In this document: positions 8,106-20,035 of the stretch, piece by piece
Layout: every line of letters starts with the position of its first letter
How positions within the stretch are numbered: the first letter of the stretch is position 1
DNA from: an uncultured Cellvibrionales bacterium
GTDB lineage: Bacteria; Pseudomonadota; Gammaproteobacteria; Pseudomonadales; Porticoccaceae
Direction of reading: 5' to 3'
NCBI GenBank assembly: GCA_913062605.1
Contig: CAJXWQ010000005.1
Location: 1 to 64,000, forward strand
Length of the DNA: 64,000 nucleotides
Made by a program: the position numbers and the translations under genes
The notes under the pieces: model-generated
Told to the model about the DNA's origin: nothing
The model's database searches: none
Seen by the model: the letters and a program-made list of their open reading frames with translations, nothing else

Positions 8106-9863
8106 ATGGCCCACAAGGACCAACATCAAACAATTCCACACCGGGGATGGCTTAAACGCGAAATGGACACCTTTCGTGCCCGCCTTGCTCATGCCGACGC
8201 CCTGCCACAACTCGCCATTCTGGGTTGTATCAGTGGCTTTCTGACCGCATTGACCGCCATCGCATTCAGGCTTTCCTTTGAATTACCGCTAGAATATTTA
8301 CTCCCCGGCGATAGCGAATCCTTTGAGCAGCTTCCCGTTGAAGCCCGGTTTCTACTGCCCGTCATTGGCGCACTGATTATCGGCCTGATCATGCACCGCA
8401 TCAAACCAGAACACCATTCCGTTGGTGTTGGTCACGTACTTGAGCGAATGCAGCACCACCAAGCACAACTACCCGCCGCCAATGGCCTACTGCAATTCGT
8501 CGGCGGTGCCATTGCCCTACTAACTGGTAATTCTGTAGGCCGAGAAGGTCCCGCTGTTCATTTAGGTGCGGTCAGCTCCAGTCTTCTAGGGCAACAATTA
8601 AAACTCCCCAATAACAGCCTGCGAACACTCACAGCCTGTGGTGTCGCTGCCGCCATTGCCGCCTCATTCAACACCCCCTTGGCCGGGGTGATTTTTGCGA
8701 TGGAAGCAATCTTGATGGAATACACCATAACCGGGTTTATTCCAGTCATTCTCTCTGCCGTTACCGGCGGGGTCATGTCCCGTATTGTGTTCGGCAATGA
8801 GCCCGCTTTTGCCATTCCACTGATAGAACTGGGTAGCCTGTGGGAACTGCCCTTTCTGGTACTTTGCGGCTTGATCGTGGGGCTGGCAGCATCGGCAATG
8901 CTACTGCTCTACCGCCACACCCGGGCATTCAAAGAGCGTCCGGTGCTGCTTCGCATGCTATTTGCGGGATTACTCTGTGGCACCATCGCCATTGTATTGC
9001 CCCAAATTCAGGGGGTGGGTTACGACACCGTAGAGCAAGCCATGCTCGGCGAACTTGGCCTAGTACTGCTTGCCGCCATCGTAATTGCAAAGATTCTGGT
9101 TTCCACCATATCAGTTGGCTTGGGAATGCCCGGTGGAATGATTGGCCCCAACTTTGTCATCGGCGCCTGTATTGGAGGCTGTCTTGGCATAATTGGTGGT
9201 TATTTCAATCCGGAGCAAGCATCCTCTTCCGGCTTTTACGCGATCCTCTGTATGGGTGCGATGATGGGCGCTGTACTGAACGCACCACTGGCTGCACTGA
9301 TTGCCGTACTGGAATTGACCTATAACCCCAATATTTTGTTACCCAGTATGCTGGTGATCGTCATCGCCTCCATGACCAGTCGCATGCTCACTAGACAGCT
9401 CGGTATCTTTTCCGTAGGCCGCGACCTGACAGGTTACTATTCCCCGGTGTTTCAAATGCTGAGTCGCTCAGGTGTCACCAGCCTGATGAAGCAAAACTTT
9501 GCCCACCACTCACGCTATTTGCCGCAACAAATGGCAGCAACACTGCTTGAAAACAAACCCACCTGGATTGTGATTGAGGATGCTGGTGAACCAAAATATA
9601 TCCTGCGCTCTGCTGACCTCGCTCTCCATCTTCAGGAACAACTACTTGAACTGGCAGGTGACGACATCATTGATTTGCGAGAAATTCCCGGCGATCGCTG
9701 GCAACTATTCCCGATACATGCGAGAGCAACCCTACAGGAAGCCCTGCTCACCATGCAGCAGAACAACGGTCAGGCTGTGTTTGTCAGCCAACCTGCGGCA
9801 CCACTGATGAGCGAAGTGGCAGGAATTATTACCAAACAAGATATCGACAACTACTATCAATAA
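8106..9863 (+). CDS. ClC-family chloride channel/transporter with C-terminal CBS region
   Basis: An integral membrane protein of 585 residues with the ClC core (about 35-450) and a cytosolic CBS-like tail. The gating-glutamate motif GREGP is at 145-149 and the second anion-site block GMPGGMIGP is intact. Two features differ from E. coli ClcA: the GSGIP filter is replaced by GVGHV, and the segment PLAGVIFAMEA carries Glu at 200 but Ala at 201, where exchangers have the internal proton-transfer glutamate. This may mean a passive chloride channel or altered coupling. It stands alone between argC (divergent) and hemJ. Confidence 0.9.
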   Translation: MAHKDQHQTIPHRGWLKREMDTFRARLAHADALPQLAILGCISGFLTALTAIAFRLSFELPLEYLLPGDSESFEQLPVEARFLLPVIGALIIGLIMHRIKPEHHSVGVGHVLERMQHHQAQLPAANGLLQFVGGAIALLTGNSVGREGPAVHLGAVSSSLLGQQLKLPNNSLRTLTACGVAAAIAASFNTPLAGVIFAMEAILMEYTITGFIPVILSAVTGGVMSRIVFGNEPAFAIPLIELGSLWELPFLVLCGLIVGLAASAMLLLYRHTRAFKERPVLLRMLFAGLLCGTIAIVLPQIQGVGYDTVEQAMLGELGLVLLAAIVIAKILVSTISVGLGMPGGMIGPNFVIGACIGGCLGIIGGYFNPEQASSSGFYAILCMGAMMGAVLNAPLAALIAVLELTYNPNILLPSMLVIVIASMTSRMLTRQLGIFSVGRDLTGYYSPVFQMLSRSGVTSLMKQNFAHHSRYLPQQMAATLLENKPTWIVIEDAGEPKYILRSADLALHLQEQLLELAGDDIIDLREIPGDRWQLFPIHARATLQEALLTMQQNNGQAVFVSQPAAPLMSEVAGIITKQDIDNYYQ

Positions 9864-9953
9864 ACGACAGCCAGTAAACTACTGTCCGTAAATTACTGGC
9901 TATCAATAACAGAACAAGCTTTACACAGTGTTGGCTATAGGTTGGATGCAAGT

Positions 9954-10409
9954 ATGGGCTGGATAAAAGAAATTCTGATCAGCGGGCAAAGCTGGATAAC
10001 CGCCTTTCATATCGTGGCGGTGGTTTGTTGGTTTGCTGCACTGTTTTATCTGCCCCGACTATTTGTTTACCACGCCATGTCAGAAGACGAGATAAGCATT
10101 GAGCGATTCAAGATTATGGAACGCAAACTCTTTCGAGGTATTGCCAACCCCTCAATGATTGCCACCATCCTGCTGGGTATTGCACTGTTCAGTATCTACC
10201 CCAACTACTTTCTCCATTCTGGCTGGTTTCACGTCAAGATAGGCCTGGTCATCTTGCTGATTATTTATCACCACGCTTGCCTCTACCTGATGAAACAATT
10301 TCGCGATGATAAAAATACTCGCAGCCACGTGTTCTACCGCTGGTTTAACGAAGTACCGGTACTCATGCTGATCAGTATTATTATCATGGTTGTTGTGAGG
10401 CCCTTCTGA
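9954..10409 (+). CDS. hemJ: Protoporphyrinogen oxidase HemJ
   Basis: Oxidises protoporphyrinogen IX to protoporphyrin IX late in haem synthesis, in the inner membrane. The protein of about 151 residues has four predicted helices and the family's conserved AFHIVAVVCWFAALFYLPRL segment with its histidine, a middle NPSMIATILLG span, the HVKIGLV helix and the closing NEVPVL motif. The ATG at 9954 is preferred over an in-frame TTG at 9942, which would add four unconserved residues. Genes hemL and hemB lie a few kilobases on, but they are not co-transcribed with it. Confidence 0.92.
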   Translation: MGWIKEILISGQSWITAFHIVAVVCWFAALFYLPRLFVYHAMSEDEISIERFKIMERKLFRGIANPSMIATILLGIALFSIYPNYFLHSGWFHVKIGLVILLIIYHHACLYLMKQFRDDKNTRSHVFYRWFNEVPVLMLISIIIMVVVRPF

Positions 10410-10512
10410 TATATACCATCACATGGAAAACGATACAGTCCTCTCCTAGACTTTTATAAGTAGCTGCTTTTAGTTACTTAATATTAACCGCTCATAATCC
10501 TGGTGCGCCCTC

Positions 10513-11184
10513 ATGCACTTTAAAACTCGCACCCATGCTGGCCAGCTACTAGCGGGCGCTCTGACAAAAAACCTAGCCACAAAGTATCCGGGGGTGGATG
10601 CCGTTGTTTATGCCCTTCCCCGTGGTGGGGTTCCACTCGGTTTTCAGGTGGCCTCAGCTCTCAACATGCCTCTGGATTTAATCATTCCCAGAAAAATTGG
10701 CCATCCCTTCAATCCCGAATATGCCATTGGCGCAGTCACAGAGACCGGAGAAATAATCTGCAATAAAAAGGCGATAGCCGACGTTGATTCCACTTGGCTT
10801 GAACAACAAAAGGAAGAAGAAATTAGCGAAGCAAAACGTCGGCGTGAATGTTATCTCGGTGATCGAGAGCCCAGCGCCGTCGCCGGGAAGCTAGCCATTC
10901 TGGTGGATGATGGTATTGCCACTGGACTAACCATGCGTGCAGCCATTCGCGATGTAAAAACCCGACACCCGGATAAGATAATTGTCGCCATTCCGGTGAT
11001 GCCTGAAGAAACTGCCCAGATGCTGAGTTCTGAAGTAGACGAGGTCGTCGCCCTGTTCATTGACCCAAATTATCAGGGTTCTGTTGGCAGCTACTACCAG
11101 TATTTTCACCAACTCAGTGATGATGAAGTCATGTTGCTTTTGAATAAACTGGGTGAAGACAACGTCCCCAAGCCCTCGAAGTAA
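10513..11184 (+). CDS. Phosphoribosyltransferase-domain protein
   Basis: A 223-residue type I phosphoribosyltransferase-fold protein. The PRPP-binding signature AILVDDGIATGLTMRAA lies near residues 129-145, and YALPRGGVPLGFQVA near 32-47 forms the diphosphate loop. The intervening acidic, helical insertion (residues 90-120) is typical of stand-alone members of unknown substrate found in many proteobacteria, unlike purine or pyrimidine salvage enzymes. No operon partner: 100 bases from hemJ and about 180 from the NfeD gene. The substrate cannot be named. Confidence 0.85.
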   Translation: MHFKTRTHAGQLLAGALTKNLATKYPGVDAVVYALPRGGVPLGFQVASALNMPLDLIIPRKIGHPFNPEYAIGAVTETGEIICNKKAIADVDSTWLEQQKEEEISEAKRRRECYLGDREPSAVAGKLAILVDDGIATGLTMRAAIRDVKTRHPDKIIVAIPVMPEETAQMLSSEVDEVVALFIDPNYQGSVGSYYQYFHQLSDDEVMLLLNKLGEDNVPKPSK

Positions 11185-11362
11185 CCCTAAGTGAAAGGCG
11201 GCAGCATCGAACGAAAAAATCATTCTGGTCGCTTAATCCAGCCCCATTGATTAAGAACGCCAAAACCAACTGATTGATATGATAATTCTATCGCCAACAA
11301 CCAAATTCTCACTGATGACTATACTGATGTTAAACATCAACCTTATTAGATGAACACAGTAT

Positions 11363-12724
11363 ATGTGGAAGTGTTTGGCTCTTATCGTACTTGCCCTGAG
11401 CTTCTCCCCTAGTCAAGGCGACCCATCGCAGCAACCTATTTGGTTGCTCAGCGTGCAGGGTGCTATTGGCCCAGCCATCGCTGACTACATTGACCGAGGC
11501 ATCGGTTCAGCCAAAGATGACCAAGCACAACTGGTTATTATCCAGATGGACACGCCCGGTGGCTTGGACAAATCCATGCGCCATATCATCCAGGCTATTC
11601 TGGCATCAGACATACCTATCGCGACATTTGTAGCACCCAGCGGCGCCCGCGCCGCCAGTGCCGGTACCTATATTCTCTATGCCAGCCATATTGCAGCCAT
11701 GGCACCAGGTACTAACCTGGGTGCCGCCACCCCCGTTCAAATTGGTGCACCCTCTTTGCCCAACCCGGCAAAGCCAGACAAACCCAACCAACCCCCGCCA
11801 GAAAAAACCGATAAAGATTCAGCGCCCGAGCCTGCCACCACGATGGAAAGAAAAGTCATTAACGATGCTGCGGCCTACATTCAAAGCCTGGCAGAACTGC
11901 GAGGGCGCAATGTCGAGTGGGCAATAGCCGCCGTGCGTAGCGCCAAATCACTATCCGCCCAGCAGGCTGTGAATAACAATGTCATCGACCTGATAGCCAA
12001 CGACCTCGATGACCTAATCAGCCAACTCGATGGCTTCACTCTGACAATCAATAACCGTGAGATCACATTGGCAACAGCCGATGCCGAATTGGTGCAACAT
12101 CAACCAGACTGGCGCAATCAATTCCTGGCGGTCATCACCGATCCCAGTGTGGCCTACATCCTATTACTGGTTGGCATCTATGGCTTAATCTTCGAATTTT
12201 CCAATCCCGGCACAGGCTTGCCGGGTATTCTGGGCGGGATCAGTCTACTAATAGCGTTTTACGCACTACAGGTTCTGCCCATTAGCTACACCGGCCTAGC
12301 ACTGATACTGCTTGGTCTGGGTCTGATGATTGCAGAGGCATTGAGCCCCAGCTTTGGCATCTTCGGGTTTGGCGGCGTGGCTGCTTTTGCCATTGGCTCC
12401 GTCATGCTTATGGATACAGACCTCCCGGCCTTTCAAATCGCCTTCCCGGTCATTCTGGGCGTCACTGCCGCCAGCGCCGCACTGATGATCTTTTTACTAG
12501 GCATGGTCTGGCGGTCGCGCCACGCGCGGGTCGTCACTGGCCTCGACACCCTGATAGGCACCATTACCACCGTTGAATCCATCTACCACGATCAACCCAC
12601 GGTTTGGGTACATGGTGAGCGGTGGTCGGTGCACTGCAATGAATCACTTTCTACCGGTGACTACGTACGTATTACCGGCACAACGGGCCTGATACTAAAT
12701 GCAGAAAAGGAGACACCGCCATGA
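11363..12724 (+). CDS. NfeD family membrane serine protease (ClpP-class)
   Basis: A 453-residue full-length NfeD protein: signal sequence (1-19), ClpP-like serine protease domain, several membrane spans (about 255-380) and a C-terminal NfeD OB-fold domain. The catalytic dyad is visible as S99 in [10 protein letters not shown] and K195 in [12 protein letters not shown] proline- and lysine-rich insert (about 127-158) interrupts the protease domain. Such proteases pair with stomatin-like proteins, cleaving their C-terminal tails. The slipin gene overlaps its end by four bases (ATGA), so the two are translationally coupled. The pair probably acts in membrane quality control. Confidence 0.93.
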   Translation: MWKCLALIVLALSFSPSQGDPSQQPIWLLSVQGAIGPAIADYIDRGIGSAKDDQAQLVIIQMDTPGGLDKSMRHIIQAILASDIPIATFVAPSGARAASAGTYILYASHIAAMAPGTNLGAATPVQIGAPSLPNPAKPDKPNQPPPEKTDKDSAPEPATTMERKVINDAAAYIQSLAELRGRNVEWAIAAVRSAKSLSAQQAVNNNVIDLIANDLDDLISQLDGFTLTINNREITLATADAELVQHQPDWRNQFLAVITDPSVAYILLLVGIYGLIFEFSNPGTGLPGILGGISLLIAFYALQVLPISYTGLALILLGLGLMIAEALSPSFGIFGFGGVAAFAIGSVMLMDTDLPAFQIAFPVILGVTAASAALMIFLLGMVWRSRHARVVTGLDTLIGTITTVESIYHDQPTVWVHGERWSVHCNESLSTGDYVRITGTTGLILNAEKETPP

Positions 12725-13479
12725 TCCCTGGCATCTACTTTACAGCAACAATTATTCTATTAGTGATCGCCTTGATCGCCTACATGTTCCGGGTTTTGAG
12801 GGAATATGAGCGAGGCGTCATCTTTTTACTGGGCCGGTTTTATAAAGTTAAAGGCCCGGGGCTGATCATTGTTATCCCAATTATCCAGCAAATGGTACGG
12901 GTGGATTTGCGTACCATCGTCATGGATGTGCCCACACAGGACGTTATCTCTCGAGATAACGTCTCGGTGAAAGTGAACGCCGTGGTGTATTTTCGGGTCG
13001 TTGACCCAGAGAAAGCCATTATTCAGGTGGAACATTTCTATGAAGCCACCAGCCAGCTGTCTCAAACCACCTTGCGCTCAGTACTTGGGCAACACGAACT
13101 GGATACCATGCTCACTTCCCGGGATAAACTAAATGCCCACATTCAGGGGATTCTTGATCAACAGACCGATGCCTGGGGAATCAAGGTCTCCAACGTAGAG
13201 ATCAAACATGTGGACCTTGATGAAAGCATGATTCGCGCCATTGCCAAACAAGCAGAAGCTGAGCGAGTACGACGAGCGAAAGTTATCCATGCGGAGGGTG
13301 AGTACGAAGCAGCAGAGCAATTACTTAATGCTGCCAAGCGGCTGTCCGAACAACCCGAGGCAATACAGTTGCGGTACTTGCAAACCCTCACCGAAATTGC
13401 GGGTGAGAAGAGCTCGACAATCGTGTTCCCACTACCCATGGACATCTTGCATGGAATAACCGCCCACAAGAAACTCTAG
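12721..13479 (+). CDS. Slipin (stomatin/SPFH family membrane protein)
   Basis: A 252-residue protein with one N-terminal membrane hairpin (about 4-24), an SPFH domain (about 25-185) and a helical C-terminus. Recognisable blocks are [31 protein letters not shown]-type strands, [11 protein letters not shown] and [15 protein letters not shown]. Slipins form oligomeric rings in membrane microdomains and are partners and substrates of NfeD proteases. Its start lies inside the end of the nfeD gene. The C-terminal hydrophobic segment ([10 protein letters not shown]) is where NfeD proteases cut archaeal homologues. Confidence 0.93.
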   Translation: MIPGIYFTATIILLVIALIAYMFRVLREYERGVIFLLGRFYKVKGPGLIIVIPIIQQMVRVDLRTIVMDVPTQDVISRDNVSVKVNAVVYFRVVDPEKAIIQVEHFYEATSQLSQTTLRSVLGQHELDTMLTSRDKLNAHIQGILDQQTDAWGIKVSNVEIKHVDLDESMIRAIAKQAEAERVRRAKVIHAEGEYEAAEQLLNAAKRLSEQPEAIQLRYLQTLTEIAGEKSSTIVFPLPMDILHGITAHKKL

Positions 13480-13513
13480 CTAGCGACCCATAACGACACT
13501 AAATTTAGGCGGC

Positions 13514-14134
13514 CTAAAAACCACTATCAGGTTGTGCCAGATATTCAAGCTCACCAGGTGTAGATTCACGCCCCAACACCTCATTGCGATGGGGAAAGCG
13601 ACCAAATTTCTCGATCACAGCGGCATGTTGCTCGGCATAGTTGAGAAACCCTTCAAATGTCTCCCGCTGCGACGATGACACCTCTTCCACCAATTGCTGA
13701 AACTTCTGAACGCACAGGTGCTGCAAAGAAAGATCCTCTGCATGCTCCAGCGGCAAATAAAAGAACACTTGCTCAATAGGCCGCAGCTGTTTGTCTAACT
13801 TGTCGTGAATGCCCGACAGACACCAGTTCAGTGCCAGCAAGTCCGCAGAAAATGCGGCAGGAGAATCCCGGTAGATATTCCGGGAAAACTGATCGAGCAC
13901 AATAATGGCGGATAAACGACTCTCTGGAAACTTAAGCCAATAATGGTTACCGCCGTTCACCAACAGCTGCAACATTGGCTCAAAACGCTCGCGTATATCG
14001 GCATCCACCTCCGGAGACTTCCCCCACCACAAGCTCGCCTTCTGGTTGGCACAATCCGCATCATCGTCGATCCGGCCAAACCAGTAATCAAGTATTGGCT
14101 GCCACGCTGATTGCCCGTTGCTCATCTCGTTCAT
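13514..14134 (-). CDS. DUF924 family protein
   Basis: A 206-residue, wholly helical soluble protein matching DUF924, a TPR-like family without a proven activity. Conserved stretches are PILDYWFG at the N-terminus, SLWWGKSPEVDADIRERF, VLDQFSRNIYR with the following AFSAD, and the C-terminal FGRFPHRNEVLGRESTPGE. It lies alone, convergent with the slipin gene and divergent from hemL. Function unknown. Confidence 0.9.
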   Translation of the reverse strand: MNEMSNGQSAWQPILDYWFGRIDDDADCANQKASLWWGKSPEVDADIRERFEPMLQLLVNGGNHYWLKFPESRLSAIIVLDQFSRNIYRDSPAAFSADLLALNWCLSGIHDKLDKQLRPIEQVFFYLPLEHAEDLSLQHLCVQKFQQLVEEVSSSQRETFEGFLNYAEQHAAVIEKFGRFPHRNEVLGRESTPGELEYLAQPDSGF

Positions 14135-14269
14135 CCATACACCCTTTTAGCCAGTATTGCTTGTCCGTCATGCTTTCTATCATTGCTTGCCCTGCATCCA
14201 TTGGCGCAGACATCAACAATCAAGGATAATAGCGCCCCTAATTTCCAAGAATAAAGCCAGACTAAAACT

Positions 14270-15586
14270 ATGTCCAAACCTGTGCCTAAACCCATGCCCA
14301 AATCCATGCAACGATCTCAGCAACTGTTTGAAGCTGCCCAAAAACACATTCCCGGGGGCGTTAATTCTCCTGTCCGTGCATTTAAAGCCGTGGGTGGTAC
14401 CCCGATATTTTTTGAACGTGCTGAAAAAGCCTACCTGTTTGATGCCGATGGCAAACGTTATGTAGATTTTGTGCAATCCTGGGGGCCGATGATTTTGGGT
14501 CACAACCACCCGGATGTTATCGCTGCCGTCAAAGCACAACTCGATAAAGGCATGACCTTCGGTGCGCCCACCGAGCTGGAAATCGAACTGGCCGATAAAC
14601 TTTGTGAGCTAGTCCCAGGCATGGACATGGTGCGTATGGTCAGCTCCGGCACCGAAGCGACCATGAGCGCTATTCGGTTAGCCCGTGGCTTCACTGGCCG
14701 AGACAAAATTATTAAATTTGAAGGGTGTTACCACGGCCACTCAGACTCTCTACTTATTAAAGCAGGCTCCGGCGCTTTAACCTTGGGCGTACCCAGCTCA
14801 CCCGGTGTTCCCGCCTCACTGGCAAACCACACAGTGACGCTAACCTACAACGATATCGACAGCATCAAAAAAGCCTTTGCAGAAATTGGCTCAGAAGTCG
14901 CCTGCGTTATTTTGGAGCCAGTGGCTGGCAACATGAGCTGCATACCACCCGTGGAAGGCTTTCTGGAAACCATCCGAGAGGAGTGTACCAACAGTGGCGC
15001 ACTACTGATTATCGACGAAGTGATGACCGGCTTTCGGGTTCACCCCCAGTGCGCCGTGGGCCGTTTTAATATTGATGCGGATTTAATTACCCTCGGTAAA
15101 GTCATCGGTGGCGGCATGCCTGTGGGTGCCTTTGGCGGTAAACGAAAAATTATGGAGCAGATCGCTCCACTGGGGCCGGTGTATCAAGCCGGTACGCTTT
15201 CGGGCAATCCAGTCGCCATGACCGCCGGTCTGACCACGTTGGGCTTAATCACCCAACCCGGTTTTCATGATGCAGTGTTTGCCAAAACCACCCAACTGGT
15301 TGAAGGCCTACAACAGCGTGCAGATGCTGCGAATATCCCCATGACCACTAACCACGTGGGCAGCATGTTCGGCATCTTCTTTACCGAAGAACCCTCCGTT
15401 ACCAATTACCAACAAGTGATGGCCTGTGATACCGAACGCTTTAGCAAGTTCTTCCACGGCATGCTGGATGCCGGCGTTTACCTGGCACCCGCCGCCTACG
15501 AAGCAGGCTTTATGTCCGCAGCCCATACGGATGAAGATATTCAATTTGCATTAGATGCGGCAGAGCAAGTATTTAAAACGCTATAG
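14270..15586 (+). CDS. hemL: Glutamate-1-semialdehyde 2,1-aminomutase
   Basis: Converts glutamate-1-semialdehyde to 5-aminolevulinate in the C5 haem pathway using pyridoxal phosphate. The product has the class III aminotransferase fold with [12 protein letters not shown], the cofactor-loop [12 protein letters not shown], the aspartate block IDEVMTGFR and the Schiff-base lysine K277 in [12 protein letters not shown]. The annotated start gives 438 residues, about ten more than usual, with a repetitive Lys/Pro/Met leader. The ATG codons at 14285 and 14297 are equally possible, and no strong ribosome site decides. hemB follows 110 bases later. Confidence 0.96.
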   Translation: MSKPVPKPMPKSMQRSQQLFEAAQKHIPGGVNSPVRAFKAVGGTPIFFERAEKAYLFDADGKRYVDFVQSWGPMILGHNHPDVIAAVKAQLDKGMTFGAPTELEIELADKLCELVPGMDMVRMVSSGTEATMSAIRLARGFTGRDKIIKFEGCYHGHSDSLLIKAGSGALTLGVPSSPGVPASLANHTVTLTYNDIDSIKKAFAEIGSEVACVILEPVAGNMSCIPPVEGFLETIREECTNSGALLIIDEVMTGFRVHPQCAVGRFNIDADLITLGKVIGGGMPVGAFGGKRKIMEQIAPLGPVYQAGTLSGNPVAMTAGLTTLGLITQPGFHDAVFAKTTQLVEGLQQRADAANIPMTTNHVGSMFGIFFTEEPSVTNYQQVMACDTERFSKFFHGMLDAGVYLAPAAYEAGFMSAAHTDEDIQFALDAAEQVFKTL

Positions 15587-15639
15587 TTTGTAAGTATGAC
15601 CAGTAAGCTTATGCTCGTATTATGCTGGTAGACCATAAT

Positions 15640-15669
15640 TTGATACCGTGCATTTATAAGTACTAATAT
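15640..15669 (+). promoter_or_regulatory. Possible hemB promoter
   Basis: TTGATA, an 18-base spacer and TAATAT lie 28 bases before the hemB start. A direct repeat AGTACTAAT (15659-15667 and 15671-15679) overlaps the -10 region and could be a regulator contact. This rests on hexamer matches only. Confidence 0.35.
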
Positions 15670-15684
15670 CAGTACTAATTTTAA

Positions 15685-16710
<1,026 letters not shown>

Positions 16711-16798
16711 GTTAGTTTTATAGCCCCAACTTGGTATGACGGCTTTGAATATTGAGAACACACTCGCCATTTCATGGGACTAAACTGCTCGCTGGCTA

Positions 16799-17383
16799 TC
16801 AATGCAGGGTGGCAAGTGCAGCATCGCGAGCGAGCTTCATGGCGGCGATATCCTTTGTGGATGTCGAGATAACCAGCATTCCCTGAATAACCATCATGAT
16901 ATATGCACTGAGAGCCCCGACATCACACCTTTTGTCGAGATCTCCATGTTCTTGAGCCCATTTGAAACGGAATCGAAGAGCCTTTTGCATCTCATCAAGG
17001 CCCTTGGCCGCTTCCTGGCCGAGTTCGATATCTGTATTCAATAATTCAGCTGCCAGATTGGTAACTAGGCAGCCCGCAGGCCGGTCACTCTTCATGCTTG
17101 TGCTCTCGATGATCGTGTCAAATATTTCACGCAATGAGCGTTCGAGAGGCTTGTCAAACATCCGCAGAAGGATCGCTAGGTATGATTCCTCCTTCATGTA
17201 CTGCTCTAGACAGAGTAAGAATAGTTCGCGCTTACTGCCATAAGCCTTATACAAGCTCCCTGCAGTCAGGCCTGTCGCTTCCTCTAAGTCCTTGATCGAC
17301 GTGGCCTGATAGCCCCGCGTCCAGAAGATCTGGGTTACAACGCGCACCGCGTCGGTTTTGTTGAATTCGCGAGGTCTTGCCAC
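16799..17383 (-). CDS. TetR/AcrR family transcriptional regulator
   Basis: A 194-residue repressor-type protein. The N-terminal helix-turn-helix (about 10-55) is clear: VTQIFWTRGYQATSIKDL followed by TGLTAGSLYKAYGSKRELF. The helical C-terminal half should bind an unknown ligand; its only cysteines are near LFLLCLEQY, DRPAGCLVTN and DKRCDVGA. It is transcribed away from the CMD-thioredoxin-thioredoxin reductase unit across a 540-base gap, the classic position for a divergent local repressor. Control of that unit is therefore likely but not shown. The N-terminal pattern resembles regulators of electrophile or thiol stress genes. Confidence 0.9.
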   Translation of the reverse strand: MARPREFNKTDAVRVVTQIFWTRGYQATSIKDLEEATGLTAGSLYKAYGSKRELFLLCLEQYMKEESYLAILLRMFDKPLERSLREIFDTIIESTSMKSDRPAGCLVTNLAAELLNTDIELGQEAAKGLDEMQKALRFRFKWAQEHGDLDKRCDVGALSAYIMMVIQGMLVISTSTKDIAAMKLARDAALATLH

Positions 17384-17922
17384 TGCACCACCCTTAACTT
17401 ATTACCATTAGACCAGCTTGAGTCGTATCCATCAGCCGTTTATTTAGAGAACGGGCATATTCTAACAGCTATGTGGCTTTGTGTCTCAGACGGAGGGGTA
17501 AACTGACCACTGGAGTAGCTCTAGACTATCTACCAGGTTCTCTCTGTGATGCACTACACACAATATTTTCCCTCAAGTTGCACGTCAATAATTACGTACT
17601 CGGAAAGCAATCACACTAAACCAATCATCAGATAAACGCCGATACAACTGCGCTTCCGGATCCCATTATCTCTGACACACATCATTATTCAGTATCAAGT
17701 TGTTGGTGTTTCAGCCTTCACTGAACTGCACTGTTTGTTCAAAAGTAATTCACCTATGGAATGCACGATGTTGTCCAGTCTCGCTACTTCATATACGTGC
17801 TGCAGGCAACTATTGTTGACAGATATGTGCAAAATCGGTTAGTTTGGAAGTGATTGCTTCCTAATAACTTGAAGCGTATTTGAACTAATAATATTCCAAT
17901 CAACTAGAGATAGGAGATACAA
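17384..17922. other. Long intergenic region between TetR and CMD genes
   Basis: 539 bases with no convincing gene on either strand; the longest open frames are below 30 codons and lack ribosome sites. It should hold the divergent promoters. TTGACA at 17816-17821 is a good -35 match but the -10 sixteen bases on is poor (GTTAGT). A short inverted repeat GGAAG / CTTCC (about 17845-17862) follows it and could be an operator half-site pair. The length suggests a long 5' leader, or a lost gene. Confidence 0.4.
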
Positions 17923-18516
17923 ATGAGTCGTTTCAAAGCCCTAAAGCCCGGCCAGTCCCCAGACACTGAAATTAATAACCTCCTCAGTGGTGCAAACAAT
18001 GGGTGGTGGAAAGACACCTCCATGTTCGGCACTATCGGTCGCCAACCTTCTTTGCTGAAAACCATTGTCCCCGTTTTTGAGGCATTGTTCGGTGGCGGTC
18101 GTATCCCACCTCATGTGTTAGAAATGATGCGGCTCAAGACCGGCGAGATAAACGATTGCACCTATTGCAAAGCTGTGCGTTGTGAAGCGACCCGCGACGA
18201 TATTGCAGAAAAAGAATCAGCATTTTTTGGTGAGGTTGATTTTGACAAGCTTCCGATCAAAGAAGCATTAGCTGCTCAGCTTGCTGAATATATTGCTGGT
18301 GATCCGAATTACATCCCCGATGGTTTTTTTGAACAGCTAGGAACCGAATATACCGAAGAAGAAGTTATTGAATTGGTATTCGCTTGTAGTCTGTTTAATT
18401 GGGGTAACAAGTTCAATATCACCATGCAGATCGATGCTGATGAGGATAGCGAATATGAGTCAGGTATGGTTTATCCAGGTGCCGATATTCGTGAAGCAAA
18501 CGCGATCACACAATAA
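17923..18516 (+). CDS. Carboxymuconolactone decarboxylase/AhpD-like protein
   Basis: A 197-residue helical protein of the CMD/AhpD superfamily. The redox-type motif lies at 75-87: E75, C79, C82 in INDCTYCKAVRC, with an extra C87. In AhpD-type peroxidases the second cysteine is followed four residues later by a histidine; here that position is Arg. Peroxidase activity is therefore not assured, although the CXXC pair is intact and could be reduced by thioredoxin. A strong AGGAG site precedes the ATG. The thioredoxin gene follows 11 bases later and thioredoxin reductase after that, suggesting an electron chain NADPH-TrxB-Trx-CMD. Confidence 0.85.
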   Translation: MSRFKALKPGQSPDTEINNLLSGANNGWWKDTSMFGTIGRQPSLLKTIVPVFEALFGGGRIPPHVLEMMRLKTGEINDCTYCKAVRCEATRDDIAEKESAFFGEVDFDKLPIKEALAAQLAEYIAGDPNYIPDGFFEQLGTEYTEEEVIELVFACSLFNWGNKFNITMQIDADEDSEYESGMVYPGADIREANAITQ

Positions 18517-18527
18517 GGAGAGTTAGG

Positions 18528-18851
18528 ATGAGTTCTGAGCAAATAATCCACGCAGATAGCACATCTCTCAAACAGCACATCGCAAGTAACGAGCTCGTTA
18601 TGGTCGACTTCTGGGCCGATTGGTGCGCGCCCTGTCGGGCTATGGCACCGATACTTGATCGAGTAGCAGGTGAGTTCCCCAGCTTACGAATTGTTAAGAT
18701 CGATGCCGAGGCACACAAAGAGCTTCTCGAAGAGTACAACGTCCGAAGCCTCCCAACACTGCTGCTCTACCGCTCTGGCGAGCGTGTAGATCAGCTGACA
18801 GGAAAGGTTCCTCACGCGCTGATACATCGCGCAATACAAGGCGCTGCTTGA
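18528..18851 (+). CDS. Thioredoxin
   Basis: A 107-residue single-domain thioredoxin with the classical active site WCAPC (C33, C36) in VDFWADWCAPCRAM, the cis-proline block SLPTLLLY and the glycine near the C-terminus. There is no signal peptide, so it acts in the cytosol. It follows the CMD gene by 11 bases with its own AGGA-type ribosome site and precedes trxB, separated by a 17-bp inverted repeat. It is probably a dedicated second thioredoxin, not the housekeeping trxA, which normally sits next to rho. Confidence 0.94.
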   Translation: MSSEQIIHADSTSLKQHIASNELVMVDFWADWCAPCRAMAPILDRVAGEFPSLRIVKIDAEAHKELLEEYNVRSLPTLLLYRSGERVDQLTGKVPHALIHRAIQGAA

Positions 18852-18872
18852 GCTGACACCAAACCGGCCGTT

Positions 18873-18916
18873 CGTTCCGTCCCTCACGGTAAGTCTTTGC
18901 CGTGAGGGACGGAACG
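18873..18916 (+). repeat. 17-bp perfect inverted repeat between trx and trxB
   Basis: Arms at 18873-18889 (CGTTCCGTCCCTCACGG) and 18900-18916 are exact reverse complements, with a 10-base loop. No T-run follows, so it is not a standard Rho-independent terminator. In an RNA it would be a very stable hairpin, able to shield the trx mRNA 3' end or attenuate trxB. As DNA it could be a protein site or a mobile-element remnant. Confidence 0.85.
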
Positions 18917-18956
18917 TGATGGATCCCAGACCAAACCCTTCACCAGACGACCCTAA

Positions 18957-19940
<984 letters not shown>

Positions 19941-20035
19941 AACCCGGCATAGATTGGATTGCCTAGTTAAATTAAAGGGGTCGAAATGATCTTAACCAGC
20001 CCTAGAGTATGTGCAGGAAAAGAACGCTAACACCC

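Noticed and set aside
17758-17844. 28-codon frame in the TetR-CMD gap
   Set aside because: Short, no ribosome site, odd composition, and it overlaps the best promoter candidate.
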